A program made the translations under genes and the position numbers. Below the pieces are notes generated by a model, which was given only the letters and a program-made list of their open reading frames with translations, made no database searches and was not told the origin of the DNA. This document shows, piece by piece, positions 48,950 through 58,028 of a DNA stretch of 64,000 nucleotides (its first letter is position 1; the number at the start of each line of letters is the position of its first letter). The DNA comes from Ruania suaedae (GTDB lineage Bacteria; Actinomycetota; Actinomycetes; Actinomycetales; Beutenbergiaceae). Location of the stretch: positions 2,976,001-3,040,000 of the forward strand of contig NZ_CP088018.1 of assembly GCF_021049265.1 (NCBI RefSeq), written 5' to 3'.

Positions 48950-49537
48950 GTGACGATCCTTCTGACCGGTGACTCCATCACCGACTGCGGCCGCGACCGG
49001 ACCGACCCGACGAGCCTCGGCGAGGGCTATGCGGCCCTCATCGCCGCCGACACCCCCGAGCAGCGGGTGATCAACACCGGGATCGGCGGCAACCGGGTGG
49101 TCGACCTGCAGCAGCGGTGGGAGGAGGACGTGCTCGCCCACTCCCCCGACGTCGTCTCGATCATGATCGGGATCAACGACACCTGGCGCCGTTACGACTC
49201 CGACGACCCCACCACCACCGAGGCCTACGAGTCCGGCTACCGCGATCTGCTCGCGCGCACCAGGGCCGCCGGGATCGGGCGGATCATCCTCGTCGAGCCG
49301 TTCCTGCTGCCGGTGAACGAGGGTCAATGGGCCTGGCGGGAGGACCTCGACCCGAAGATCGTCGCGGTGCGTCGCCTCGCGGCCGAGTTCGGCGCCGAGT
49401 ACCTCGCCACCGACGGTCCGCTCTCCCAGACGGCGTCGCGCACCTCGCCCGAATTCCTCGCCCACGACGGCGTCCACCCCACCCCCACCGGGCACCGCTT
49501 CCTCGCCGATCTGTGGCTGGACAACTACCGCCGCTGA
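48950..49537 (+). CDS. SGNH/GDSL-family hydrolase
   Basis: 195 residues from a GTG. Block I is ILLTGDSITDCGRD with the nucleophile Ser, block II GIGGNRVVDL, block III MIGINDTW, and block V HDGVHPTPTGHRFLADLW with the Asp-His pair. There is no signal peptide, so it is cytoplasmic. Relatives are esterases or deacetylases acting on sugar esters and lipids. It fits with deacetylation of plant polysaccharide fragments, but no direct link is visible. Confidence 0.92.
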   Translation: MTILLTGDSITDCGRDRTDPTSLGEGYAALIAADTPEQRVINTGIGGNRVVDLQQRWEEDVLAHSPDVVSIMIGINDTWRRYDSDDPTTTEAYESGYRDLLARTRAAGIGRIILVEPFLLPVNEGQWAWREDLDPKIVAVRRLAAEFGAEYLATDGPLSQTASRTSPEFLAHDGVHPTPTGHRFLADLWLDNYRR

Positions 49538-49565
49538 CCAGCCCGCCATCTCCTACAGTGTTCTC

Positions 49566-49640
49566 ATGCCCGGCCACTGTCATTGCGGCGCCGATGCACC
49601 GGCGCGGCGGCGCGCTACCACCGAACGCCGGGCACCCTGA
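49566..49640 (+). CDS. 24-codon leader ORF coupled to the RpiR regulator
   Basis: The short frame starts MPGHCHCGADAPARRRATTE. TACAGT (49554-49559) lies 6 bases before its ATG, as for a leaderless transcript. Its stop codon overlaps the RpiR start (TGATG). The RpiR gene has no good ribosome-binding site of its own, so it may depend on translation of this leader. The CHC motif is unusual for such a short peptide. Coding is inferred from arrangement alone. Confidence 0.4.
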   Translation: MPGHCHCGADAPARRRATTERRAP

Positions 49641-50503
49641 TGGACGTTCTCGTCCAGCTCGAGCAGCGCCTCGACTCGCTCGCACCCGCCGAACGCAAGC
49701 TCGCCCGAGCCATTCTCGCGGACCCCGAGATAGTGGTGACATCCACGATTGCCGAACTCGCGCAACGCTGCGCCACCTCGCAGGCCACCGTCGTGCGCTT
49801 CTGCCGCGCGGCGGGCTTCGAGGGATACAAGACCTTCCGTCTGGCCCTCGCCTCCGCCCGCAGCCGGGAGGCCGGCGCTCTCAGTTACCTGCGCGTCTCC
49901 GACGCCGAGATCGCAGCCGACGACGACGTCCCCTCCTTGGTCGCGAAGGTCGCCTACCAGCAGATGCGAGCCATCGAGGAGACGGCCCAGCAGCTCGACG
50001 CAGCCGCCCTCGACGAGGTGGCCCGGGCCCTGTCGACGGCCGAGCGCGTCGAGATCTACGGAGGCGGCTCCAGCGCGCTCGCCGCGGCAGACCTGCACCA
50101 GAAGCTCACTCGCCTCGACATCGCGTCGAACTGCTTCGCCGATCCGCATCTGGCGCTGACAGCGGCGGGGCTGGCGAACGAGGCACGCGCGGCCGTGGCC
50201 TTCTCCCACAGTGGCCGCACGCAGGAGACGGTCGCGTTCCTGGCGGCAGCCCGCCGCAGCGGCGGCACCACCGTGGCCGTCACCAACGCGCCGTCCGCCC
50301 CGGTGGCGCGAGCGGCACAGATCCTCCTGCTCACCCATGCGCGCGAGCCCGAGCGGCGGTCGGGCGCGATCGCGAGCCGGATGGCTCAGCTCGCCGTCGT
50401 CGACTACCTCGTGGTGCGGATGCTGCAGGCCGATGTCGAGCATCTGGCTGGCCCGCTGCATCGCACGCGTGAGGCCGTTCGGGCACTCCAGGTCGATTCG
50501 TAA
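49640..50503 (+). CDS. RpiR-family transcriptional regulator (MurR-like)
   Basis: 287 residues from the ATG at 49640. The N-terminal HTH_6 domain reads LAPAERKLARAILADPEIVVTSTIAELAQRCATSQATVVRFCRAAGFEGYKTFRLALA. The C-terminal SIS phosphosugar-binding domain has VEIYGGGSSALAAADLHQKL and AVAFSHSGRTQETVAFLAAARRSGGTTVAVTN. It senses a phosphorylated sugar. A beta-lactamase-like cell-wall protein follows. In E. coli and Bacillus an RpiR-type MurR and a YfeW/YbbE-type protein occur together in MurNAc recycling loci, so a muropeptide-sugar ligand is plausible. Confidence 0.9.
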   Translation: MDVLVQLEQRLDSLAPAERKLARAILADPEIVVTSTIAELAQRCATSQATVVRFCRAAGFEGYKTFRLALASARSREAGALSYLRVSDAEIAADDDVPSLVAKVAYQQMRAIEETAQQLDAAALDEVARALSTAERVEIYGGGSSALAAADLHQKLTRLDIASNCFADPHLALTAAGLANEARAAVAFSHSGRTQETVAFLAAARRSGGTTVAVTNAPSAPVARAAQILLLTHAREPERRSGAIASRMAQLAVVDYLVVRMLQADVEHLAGPLHRTREAVRALQVDS

Positions 50504-50524
50504 CAAATCTTCCATTACTTCTCG

Positions 50525-50536
50525 AGTACCGGTACT
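50525..50536. promoter_or_regulatory. Palindrome between rpiR and the beta-lactamase-like gene
   Basis: AGTACCGGTACT is a perfect 12-bp palindrome, 77 bp upstream of the downstream gene. It may be the RpiR operator. Confidence 0.4.
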
Positions 50537-50612
50537 TTCTGCTCAGGCTGGGTGCCGGTTCCGACCCGGTCGACCTCAGACAGTGCTGTCGTCAGCCGAG
50601 CCGGGAGAACCC

Positions 50613-53270
50613 ATGACTCACAGATACCGATCCGTCGCACTCACCCTGGTGGGAGCGCTCGGACTCGCCACCCTCGGGGTAGGGGCGGTCCAGGCAGGCC
50701 CTCCGGCCACCCTGATCGTGCACTACGCGGGGCCCGAGGAGGCGATGATCGAGGGCGCGCCGCTCGAGGGCACCGCCTCGGTCACCGAGACCGGATCCGA
50801 CGAGTTCGGGCAGTGGGCCGAACTCACCTTCCCGAGCGCCGCCGACGACAGTGCGCTCGGATTCCGGGTGGCAGGGGATTCCGGCTACGCCGATGACATC
50901 CGCTACGTCTGGGCCGACGGCGATCGCGCTGAGGCCTGGATCATCGACGGCGACCCCCGCGCCTACGCGCAGCCGCAACGGGTGCCGGACGATCAGCTGC
51001 GCGTCGAGGACCGCCGCGCCTACGTCGACGTCGAGGTCCTCGCCGACCTGCTCGGCGTGGGCCTCACCCCCGGGCGCAACGGCTACCAGTTCGACGGCTA
51101 CGCCACCGACAGCCTCGACATCCTCACCCTCACCCGCGGCCGGGACTACCACGAGATCGCGATCGACATCGACCGGTTCGCCTCGAACGCCACCGGCCGG
51201 ATGCTGACGAACTACACCAACCTGGTGTTCCAGGACATCGACGGCGTCCGCGATGGGGAGGACTACTTCCTCTCGCTCGCCTCGGTGGAACGGCTGCTGC
51301 AGGTCGGCACCCACATCGACAACTCCGGCACCTACCTGCTCGACACCCTGGACGTCGCTCACGACAGCCTCGGCACTGCGGACCCCGAGGACCTCGGCTT
51401 CAGCGCGGACGGGCTCGCCGATCTGGACCGCTTCGCGCAGCAGCAGATCGCGGCCGACTGGCCGGGCCTAGCGGTCGTGGTGACCAAGGACGGTCAGACC
51501 GTCCTGGAACGGGCCTGGGGAGATGCTCTGGTCTCCTCGACTTCGACCGACTCCGACGGCGACCTCATCGGGGCCGAACCCCTCCCCGAGGCCGACCGGA
51601 TCCCGGCCACGACCGACACCCTCTGGGACCTGGCATCGAACACCAAGATGTACGCCACCAACTACGCGATCCAGCGGCTGGTCAGTGACGGCGATCTCGA
51701 CCTGGACGCCACCATCGCCAGCTTCCCCGGCTGGGAGAACTTCACCGACGCCAACTCGGAGTACACCGGGAAGTGGACCGTCGGCGGCGAGGGCGGAATC
51801 GACGACGTGTACACCGGCAAGGAGACCATCCGGTTACGGGACCTGCTCAACCACCGAGCCGGCCTCATCCCCGATCCCGAGTACCCGAACCTCTCCTCGG
51901 CCGGCGACCTCTGGTACCAGACCGACGACCCGGACGACCGCACCGGGATCATCGACGCCATCAGCCGCTCGCCGCTGATGTACGCCCCGCGCACCACCTT
52001 CGCCTATTCGGACGTCGACTACATGATCCTCGGACTGCTCGTGGAGCAGGTCACGGGTCAGCGGCTCGACGTCTACCTGGAGGAGAACTTCTACGGCCCG
52101 CTCGGCCTCGAGAACACGACGTTCAACCCGCTGGAGCACGGAATCGATCCCTCCCACGTGGCGGCGACCGAGCTCAACGGCAACACCCGGGACGGGAACG
52201 TCTCCTTCGGCGAGTTCGACAGCGGCGATCCGGTCCCCATGCGCGAGTACACCCTCCAGGGTGAGGTCCACGACGAGAAGGCCTGGTACTCCATGGCCGG
52301 CGTGGCGGGACATGCGGGACTGTTCTCCACCACCTCGGACATGGCGGTCCTCACCCAGCTGATGCTGAACCAGGGCGTGTACGGCGGGCAGGAGTACTTC
52401 GACGCCGACGTCGTCGAGGAGTTCCTCGCGCCGACGCCCGGGAATGGCAGCTACGGGCTGGGGTGGCGGCTGCACACCGACGGCGGTCAGGGCTACTACT
52501 ACTTCAACTGGGGCCCGAGCCGGTACACCTACGGCCACCAGGGCTGGACCGGCACCCTGACCGTGATCGACCCGGTGCACCAGATGACGATCACCATCCT
52601 GACGAACATGCGCCACGCGCCCGTCGTCGATCCTCCCAACGGGTTCGCGACCGGCAGCATGCCGCTGGCCAATCTCGTTCCCGTCTCGGCCTACGTCTAC
52701 CGTGCGCTGGCAGGCGTCGGCGACGACTACACGGTGGCGACCTCGCTCGAGAACGTGGCCGGCGTCGAGGTGCCGTTCGGCACCTCGGAGGCCGAGGCGC
52801 TGGCCGCCCTGGCGCCTGAGACCACCCTCACCGATTCCGACGGCGTGACGCACGAGGTGCCGGTGACGTGGACCCTCGCGGGCTACAGCGGGCAGACTCC
52901 CGGACCCGTTCAGGCACGCGGCACCACCGAACTGCCCGCGACCGTGCTGCAGGACGGCACCGACCCGATCGAACTGGAGATCACCAGCACCGTCACGGTG
53001 CTGGCCGCATCGCCGGGGGATCCCGATCCCACGACCGATCCGGGCGGGCCGACCGATCCCGGCACCGACCCGGGCGAGCCCACGGACCCGGGCACGGACG
53101 CACCGGATCCGACCGATCCCAGCGGGTCCAGCGATGCGGGGCCGCCCTCCGGCGAGGATCTGCCGCAGACCGGCGCCTCGGGCACCAGCATGCTGATCGG
53201 TGCGGCCGCCGTAGCACTGCTGGCCGGAGCACTCCTGCTGACGCTGCGCAGGCTGCGCCACCAGCGCTGA
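50613..53270 (+). CDS. LPXTG-anchored beta-lactamase/PBP-like serine hydrolase with PUD and Ig-like domains
   Basis: 885 residues: signal peptide (about 1-28), a pullulanase-associated (PUD/CBM41-type) domain (about 31-130; ending RAEAWIIDGDPRAYAQP), a copper-amine-oxidase-N-like segment (about 130-260; RRAYVDVEVLADLLGVGL), and a class C beta-lactamase-like domain (about 270-690). Active-site residues are Ser342 and Lys345 in SNTK and Tyr465 in YSD (YSN in many relatives), plus a later HQG. A bacterial Ig-like domain, a Pro/Asp/Thr linker and LPQTG at residue 850 with a membrane helix and basic tail follow. Sortase should anchor it to the wall. It resembles YfeW/YbbE-type peptidase-like proteins and probably acts on cell-wall peptides. 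The carbohydrate domain is an unusual addition. Confidence 0.88.
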   Translation: MTHRYRSVALTLVGALGLATLGVGAVQAGPPATLIVHYAGPEEAMIEGAPLEGTASVTETGSDEFGQWAELTFPSAADDSALGFRVAGDSGYADDIRYVWADGDRAEAWIIDGDPRAYAQPQRVPDDQLRVEDRRAYVDVEVLADLLGVGLTPGRNGYQFDGYATDSLDILTLTRGRDYHEIAIDIDRFASNATGRMLTNYTNLVFQDIDGVRDGEDYFLSLASVERLLQVGTHIDNSGTYLLDTLDVAHDSLGTADPEDLGFSADGLADLDRFAQQQIAADWPGLAVVVTKDGQTVLERAWGDALVSSTSTDSDGDLIGAEPLPEADRIPATTDTLWDLASNTKMYATNYAIQRLVSDGDLDLDATIASFPGWENFTDANSEYTGKWTVGGEGGIDDVYTGKETIRLRDLLNHRAGLIPDPEYPNLSSAGDLWYQTDDPDDRTGIIDAISRSPLMYAPRTTFAYSDVDYMILGLLVEQVTGQRLDVYLEENFYGPLGLENTTFNPLEHGIDPSHVAATELNGNTRDGNVSFGEFDSGDPVPMREYTLQGEVHDEKAWYSMAGVAGHAGLFSTTSDMAVLTQLMLNQGVYGGQEYFDADVVEEFLAPTPGNGSYGLGWRLHTDGGQGYYYFNWGPSRYTYGHQGWTGTLTVIDPVHQMTITILTNMRHAPVVDPPNGFATGSMPLANLVPVSAYVYRALAGVGDDYTVATSLENVAGVEVPFGTSEAEALAALAPETTLTDSDGVTHEVPVTWTLAGYSGQTPGPVQARGTTELPATVLQDGTDPIELEITSTVTVLAASPGDPDPTTDPGGPTDPGTDPGEPTDPGTDAPDPTDPSGSSDAGPPSGEDLPQTGASGTSMLIGAAAVALLAGALLLTLRRLRHQR

Positions 53271-53281
53271 CCGGCACACGC

Positions 53282-53318
53282 AGAAGGCCGGCCACCCTCG
53301 GAGGGTGGCCGGCCTTCT
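53282..53318. terminator. Bidirectional terminator between the LPXTG protein and clpC
   Basis: Perfect 17-bp arms (53282-53298, 53302-53318) with a CGG loop stand between two convergent genes, 12 bases past the first stop codon and 52 bases past the clpC stop. Confidence 0.85.
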
Positions 53319-53369
53319 GGCTGGGGCTGCACCGTCGGGAATCAGACCCCGACGACGGTTGCCCGCCTG

Positions 53370-55892
53370 CTACTCGTCGCTGCCCGCGGGAAGCTCCGCC
53401 GTGGCTCCGGCACCGACCGCCAGCGGCTCCTTCTCGGTCTCCTTGTCCACCCCCGTGAAGGTGAACTCGCCGAGCAGGCCCTCGCCGATCGCGTCGACCA
53501 TGATCTTCTGGCCGGATCGGAGCTCACCGTAGAGGATGCGCTCGGAGAGCTGGTCCTCGATCTCGCGCTGGATCGCACGGCGCAGCGGCCGGGCACCGAG
53601 CACCGGGTCGTACCCGCGCTCGGCGAGCAGATCCTTGGCGGCCATCGTGAGCTCGATGTCCATGTCCTTGTCCGCGAGCCGGCCGGAGAGCTGAGCCACC
53701 ATGAGATCGACGATCTGGTAGATCTCCTCCTGCGAGAGCTGGGGGAACACGATCGTGTCATCGACACGGTTGAGGAACTCGGGGCGGAAGTGCTGCTTGA
53801 GCTCCTCGTTGACCTTGGTCTTCATCCGGTCGTAGCTCGTCGAGAGGTCCCCACCGGCCTGGAAGCCGGTGATCAGACCCTTGGCGATGTCCCGGGTACC
53901 GAGGTTGGTGGTCATGATGATCACGGTGTTCTTGAAGTCGATCACCCGGCCCTGGGAGTCGGTCAGGCGACCGTCCTCCAGGATCTGCAGCAGCGAGTTG
54001 AAGATGTCCGCGTGGGCCTTCTCCACCTCGTCGAAGAGCACCACCGAGAACGGCCGGCGCCGCACCTTCTCGGTGAGCTGGCCACCCTCTTCGTAGCCGA
54101 CGTATCCGGGCGGGGACCCGAACATCCGAGAGACGGTGTGCTTCTCGGAGTACTCGCTCATGTCGAGCTGGATGAGCGCGTCCTCGTCGCCGAAGAGGAA
54201 CTCGGCGAGCGCCTTGGCGAGCTCGGTCTTCCCGACGCCGGTGGGTCCGGCGAAGATGAACGACCCACCCGGGCGCTTGGGGTCCTTCAGACCCGCACGG
54301 GTACGACGGATCGCCTGCGAGAGCGCCTTGACGGCCGCGTCCTGGCCGACGATCCGCTTGTGCAGCTCGTCCTCCATACGCAGCAGCCGCGAGGACTCCT
54401 CCTCGGTGAGCTTGAACACCGGGATACCGGTGGAGGCGGCGAGCACCTCCGCGATCAGCTCCTCGTCCACCTCGGCGACGTTGTCCATGTCGCCGGCCTT
54501 CCAGGCCTTTTCCTTGTCCAGCCGCGTGCTGGAGAGGTTCTTCTCCTCGTCCCGCAGGCGGGCGGCCTTCTCGAAGTCCTGGTCGTCGATCGCGGACTCC
54601 TTGGCGCGGCGGGTCTCGGCGATCTGCTCGTCGAGCTCGCGCAGCTCCGGCGGAGCGGTCATTCGGCGGATCCGCAGGCGCGCACCGGCCTCGTCGATCA
54701 GATCGATCGCCTTGTCCGGCAGGAACCGGTCGTTGACGTAGCGGTCGGCGAGGTTCGCGGCGGCCACCAGCGCGGCATCGGTGATCGTCACCCGGTGGTG
54801 CGCCTCGTAGCGGTCCCGCAGACCCTTGAGGATCTCGATCGCGTGCGCCAGGGTCGGCTCGGGCACCTGGATCGGCTGGAACCGGCGCTCGAGCGCGGCG
54901 TCCTTCTCGATGTGCTTGCGGTACTCCTCGAGCGTGGTGGCACCGATCGTCTGCAGCTCACCACGGGCCAGCATCGGCTTGAGGATGCTGGCGGCGTCGA
55001 TCGCCCCCTCAGCGGCACCGGCCCCGACGAGGGTGTGGATCTCGTCGATGAACAGGATGATGTCGCCGCGGGTGCGGATCTCCTTGAGCACCTTCTTCAG
55101 GCGCTCCTCGAAGTCACCGCGGTACCGGGAGCCGGCCACCAGCGCGCCGAGGTCGAGTGTGTAGAGCTGCTTGTCCTTCAAGGTCTCGGGCACGTCCCCG
55201 CGCACGATGTCCTGAGCCAGCCCCTCCACCACGGCGGTCTTGCCGACGCCGGGCTCACCGATCAGCACCGGGTTGTTCTTGGTGCGGCGCGAGAGCACCT
55301 GCATGACCCGCTCGATCTGCAGCGTCCGCCCGATCACCGGGTCGAGCTTGGACTCGCGGGCGGCCTGGGTGAGGTTGCGGCCGAACTGGTCGAGCACGGC
55401 CGAGCCGGAGGGGGTCCCCTCGGCGGGACCGCCGGAGGAGACGGTCTCCTTGCCCTGGTAGCCGTTGAGCAGCTGGATGACCTGCTGGCGCACGCGGTTC
55501 AGGTCGGCCCCGAGCTTGGTCAGCACCTGGGCCGCGACACCCTCACCCTCGCGGATGAGGCCGAGCAGGATGTGCTCGGTGCCGATGTAGTTGTGGCCGA
55601 GCTGCAGAGCCTCGCGCAGCGAGAGCTCCAGCACCTTCTTGGCGCGCGGGGTGAACGGGATGTGCCCGTTCGGCGCCTGCTGGCCCTCGCCGATGATCTC
55701 CTGCACCTGTTGGCGCACGGCCTCCAGGGAGATGTCGAGGGATTCGAGGGCCTTGGCTGCGACCCCCTCGCCCTCGTGGATCAGACCGAGCAGGATGTGC
55801 TCGGTGCCGATGTAGTTGTGGTTGAGCATCCGTGCCTCTTCTTGGGCAAGGACGACGACCCGACGGGCTCGGTCGGTAAATCTCTCGAACAT
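53370..55892 (-). CDS. clpC: ATP-dependent Clp protease ATP-binding subunit ClpC
   Basis: 840 residues. Two Clp-N repeats (each with [13 protein letters not shown]) occupy residues 1-145. The first AAA domain has Walker A GEPGVGKT near residue 212, the UVR motif [15 protein letters not shown] lies near 435, and the second AAA domain has GPTGVGKT near 549. ClpC unfolds proteins for ClpP in the cytoplasm. GAGGAG stands 8 bases upstream of the ATG. It is a single-gene unit, ending at the terminator before 53318. CtsR/McsA/McsB genes, found beside clpC in Firmicutes, are absent, as is usual in actinobacteria. Confidence 0.98.
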   Translation of the reverse strand: MFERFTDRARRVVVLAQEEARMLNHNYIGTEHILLGLIHEGEGVAAKALESLDISLEAVRQQVQEIIGEGQQAPNGHIPFTPRAKKVLELSLREALQLGHNYIGTEHILLGLIREGEGVAAQVLTKLGADLNRVRQQVIQLLNGYQGKETVSSGGPAEGTPSGSAVLDQFGRNLTQAARESKLDPVIGRTLQIERVMQVLSRRTKNNPVLIGEPGVGKTAVVEGLAQDIVRGDVPETLKDKQLYTLDLGALVAGSRYRGDFEERLKKVLKEIRTRGDIILFIDEIHTLVGAGAAEGAIDAASILKPMLARGELQTIGATTLEEYRKHIEKDAALERRFQPIQVPEPTLAHAIEILKGLRDRYEAHHRVTITDAALVAAANLADRYVNDRFLPDKAIDLIDEAGARLRIRRMTAPPELRELDEQIAETRRAKESAIDDQDFEKAARLRDEEKNLSSTRLDKEKAWKAGDMDNVAEVDEELIAEVLAASTGIPVFKLTEEESSRLLRMEDELHKRIVGQDAAVKALSQAIRRTRAGLKDPKRPGGSFIFAGPTGVGKTELAKALAEFLFGDEDALIQLDMSEYSEKHTVSRMFGSPPGYVGYEEGGQLTEKVRRRPFSVVLFDEVEKAHADIFNSLLQILEDGRLTDSQGRVIDFKNTVIIMTTNLGTRDIAKGLITGFQAGGDLSTSYDRMKTKVNEELKQHFRPEFLNRVDDTIVFPQLSQEEIYQIVDLMVAQLSGRLADKDMDIELTMAAKDLLAERGYDPVLGARPLRRAIQREIEDQLSERILYGELRSGQKIMVDAIGEGLLGEFTFTGVDKETEKEPLAVGAGATAELPAGSDE

Positions 55893-56023
55893 CTCGCGTG
55901 CTCCTCACTGGCCTCGGACCGCAGGTGACGGTCGTGGCGGCGGTGTGTCATCCAGGCTAACCGCGCGAGGACGGCGAACATGCCCCTGTTCGCCAGCGGC
56001 GGAGAGCGCGCGAGAATGGGCCG

Positions 56024-56698
56024 ATGACCGATCTCACCCTGCGCGGCGGGTCGGGCGCTCGAATCGACGCCGAGATCGAGGTCCGGCGCTCGCGCTTCCT
56101 GTGCCGGCTGGTGCGGGTGGGTGAGGAGTCCCAGGCGCGTGCGGTCGTCGATCAGGCCCGCACCGAGCACCACGGCGCAGGCCACCACTGCTCCGCCTTC
56201 GCGCTCGGGCCTTCCGGCCCGCAGCAGGTGCGCAGGTCCCACGACGACGGCGAACCCTCCGGTACCGCCGGCTCACCCATGCTCGAGGTACTCACGGGCG
56301 CCGGGCTCATCGACTGCGTGGCCGTGGTCACCCGGTACTTCGGTGGGGTGCTGCTCGGAGCGGGTGGCCTCGTGCGTGCCTACTCCGATGCCGTCACCGC
56401 CGCGCTCGAGCGGGCGCGGCGCGACCAGGCCCTGGTGGCGCGGGTACGCCGCGAGCGCGCGTTCGTGGACCTCCCTCACGACCGGGCCGGCCGCATCGAG
56501 GCCGAGTTGCGCCAGCACGGAGTGATCGTGCTGGGCACCGACTACGGCGAGCGCGCGCGGCTACGCCTGGCCGCCGCCCCCGAGCAGGTCGAGCAGCTAC
56601 GGGAGCGACTGGCGGCGGCCACCGCGGGCAGCGGCGAGCTGGTGCTTCACGGGCAGGAGTGGATCGACGTCGAGATCGGGGCGCACCACCTAGACTGA
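56024..56698 (+). CDS. YigZ/IMPACT-family protein
   Basis: 224 residues. The N-terminal UPF0029 domain reads EVRRSRFLCRLVRVGEESQARAVVDQARTEHHGAGHHCSAFALG, then RSHDDGEPSGTAGSPMLEVL and VAVVTRYFGGVLLGAGGLVRAYSDA, all standard YigZ motifs. A DUF1949-type C-terminal domain follows. Family members are linked to translation or RNA metabolism and may regulate elongation factors. GAGAAT lies 6 bases before the ATG and no Shine-Dalgarno sequence is seen, so the message may be leaderless. Confidence 0.93.
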   Translation: MTDLTLRGGSGARIDAEIEVRRSRFLCRLVRVGEESQARAVVDQARTEHHGAGHHCSAFALGPSGPQQVRRSHDDGEPSGTAGSPMLEVLTGAGLIDCVAVVTRYFGGVLLGAGGLVRAYSDAVTAALERARRDQALVARVRRERAFVDLPHDRAGRIEAELRQHGVIVLGTDYGERARLRLAAAPEQVEQLRERLAAATAGSGELVLHGQEWIDVEIGAHHLD

Positions 56699-56705
56699 CC
56701 GGGCC

Positions 56706-56753
56706 ATGGCTTCCGACGTCGGTAGCACCTCGTCCGCCACCACCGGAGCCTGA
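56706..56753 (+). CDS. 15-codon leader ORF coupled to the MFS exporter
   Basis: MASDVGSTSSATTGA starts at 56706, 9 bases after a TAGACT element (56691-56696), and ends in a TGATG that overlaps the MFS start codon. The MFS gene has only a tight GGAG 4 bases upstream. The leader is inferred from position; no conservation is known. Confidence 0.35.
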   Translation: MASDVGSTSSATTGA

Positions 56754-58000
56754 TGTCCCCCTCGTCCCCGCGCCCGGATAGCCCCGCACCGGCCTCGCCG
56801 GTGCTCACCGGCCGCCGTCTCACCCTCGCGCTCGCCGCGATGGCCCTGGGCGGCTTCACGATCGGGACCACCGAGTTCGCCAGCATGGGCCTGCTGCCGC
56901 AGATCGCGGCCGGTCTGGGCGTCTCGGTCCCCGAGGCCGGCCGGCTGATCTCCGCCTACGCCCTGGGCGTGGTGGCCGGCGCCCCGCTGATCGTCGTGGC
57001 GGCGGCACGGATGGGCCGTACGCAGCTGCTCGTGCTGCTGGCGGCCCTGATCGCGGTCGGGAACGTGCTCTCCGCCGTGGCTCCCACCTACGCCACGATG
57101 CTCGCTGCCCGGTTCCTGGCCGGGCTGCCGCACGGCGCCTTCTTCGGCGTGGCGGCCCTGGTCGCCGCTGCCCTGGCCGGCCCGGCGTGGCGCGCGCGTG
57201 CTGTCTCGATGGTGATGCTGGGGCTGACGGTCGCCACCATGGTCGGTGTGCCGCTGGCCACGGTGCTCGGGCAGGCGGTGGGGTGGCGTTCGACCTACGG
57301 CCTGGTGGTGCTGACGGCGCTGGCGACGGTCGTGGCGGTGTGGCGCTTCGTCCCCGTCCTGCCCCGTTCGGCTGCCCCGGCGTCGGCCCGCAGCGAGTTG
57401 CGCGCCTTCCGGTACCCGCAGGTGTGGTTCGCCCTCGGGATCGGGGCGATCGGCTTCGGCGGGATGTTCGCCGTGTACAGCTATATCGGCGAGATCGTGC
57501 CGGAGGTCTTCTCCCTGACCGCCGCGGCGGTGCCGATCGCACTCCTGGTCTTCGGCATCGGCATGACCCTCGGCAACCTGCTGGGCGGCCGGCTGGCCGA
57601 CCGGTCGGTGATGGGCACCGTGGTCGCCGGGTTGGTCGGGATGGCGGTGCTGCTGGCCCTCTTCGCGCTCACCGCACCGGTGCTGACGGCCGGCCTGCCC
57701 GTGCTCGGCATGCTCGGTCTGTTCGGGATCGCGACCATCTCCCAGTTCCTCGGTCCCTCGCTGCAGACCCGGCTGCTGGACGCCTCCCCGGACGCGCCCT
57801 CGCTCGCGGCGGCGCTGCACCACTCGGCGCTCAATATCGGCAATGCGACCGGTGCGTGGATCGGTGGCGTGGTGATCGCCGCCGGGCTGGGGTATCTCGC
57901 GCCGGCGTGGGCGGGGGTCGCCCTCGCGCTCGCCGGGCTCGTGATCGCCGGCGCCGCCGTGCTGGTGGAGGCCCGGGACCGCGAGCGCGCGCTGATGTGA
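56753..58000 (+). CDS. MFS transporter, DHA1 (AraJ/drug efflux-like)
   Basis: 415 residues and 12 predicted helices. Hallmarks are ALAAMALGGFTIGTTEFASMGLLPQIAAGLGVS, GAPLIVVAAARMGRTQLLVLLAALIAVGN, FLAGLPHGAFFGVAALVAA and MLGLTVATMVGVPLATVLGQAVGWRSTYG. This is the AraJ/YdhP-type sugar- or drug-efflux group. The substrate is unknown. Translation may be coupled to a 15-codon leader ORF. Confidence 0.92.
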   Translation: MSPSSPRPDSPAPASPVLTGRRLTLALAAMALGGFTIGTTEFASMGLLPQIAAGLGVSVPEAGRLISAYALGVVAGAPLIVVAAARMGRTQLLVLLAALIAVGNVLSAVAPTYATMLAARFLAGLPHGAFFGVAALVAAALAGPAWRARAVSMVMLGLTVATMVGVPLATVLGQAVGWRSTYGLVVLTALATVVAVWRFVPVLPRSAAPASARSELRAFRYPQVWFALGIGAIGFGGMFAVYSYIGEIVPEVFSLTAAAVPIALLVFGIGMTLGNLLGGRLADRSVMGTVVAGLVGMAVLLALFALTAPVLTAGLPVLGMLGLFGIATISQFLGPSLQTRLLDASPDAPSLAAALHHSALNIGNATGAWIGGVVIAAGLGYLAPAWAGVALALAGLVIAGAAVLVEARDRERALM

Positions 58001-58028
58001 GCCGGCCGTCGGCGGTATCGCCGCTGGG

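Noticed and set aside
53790-55928. A 712-codon open frame on the plus strand
   Set aside because: It is the complement of clpC and matches no protein pattern.
55893-56023. Possible ClgR-type CGC/GCG site upstream of clpC
   Set aside because: CGC and GCG triplets are present but not at the expected 5-base spacing, and such triplets are common in this GC-rich DNA.
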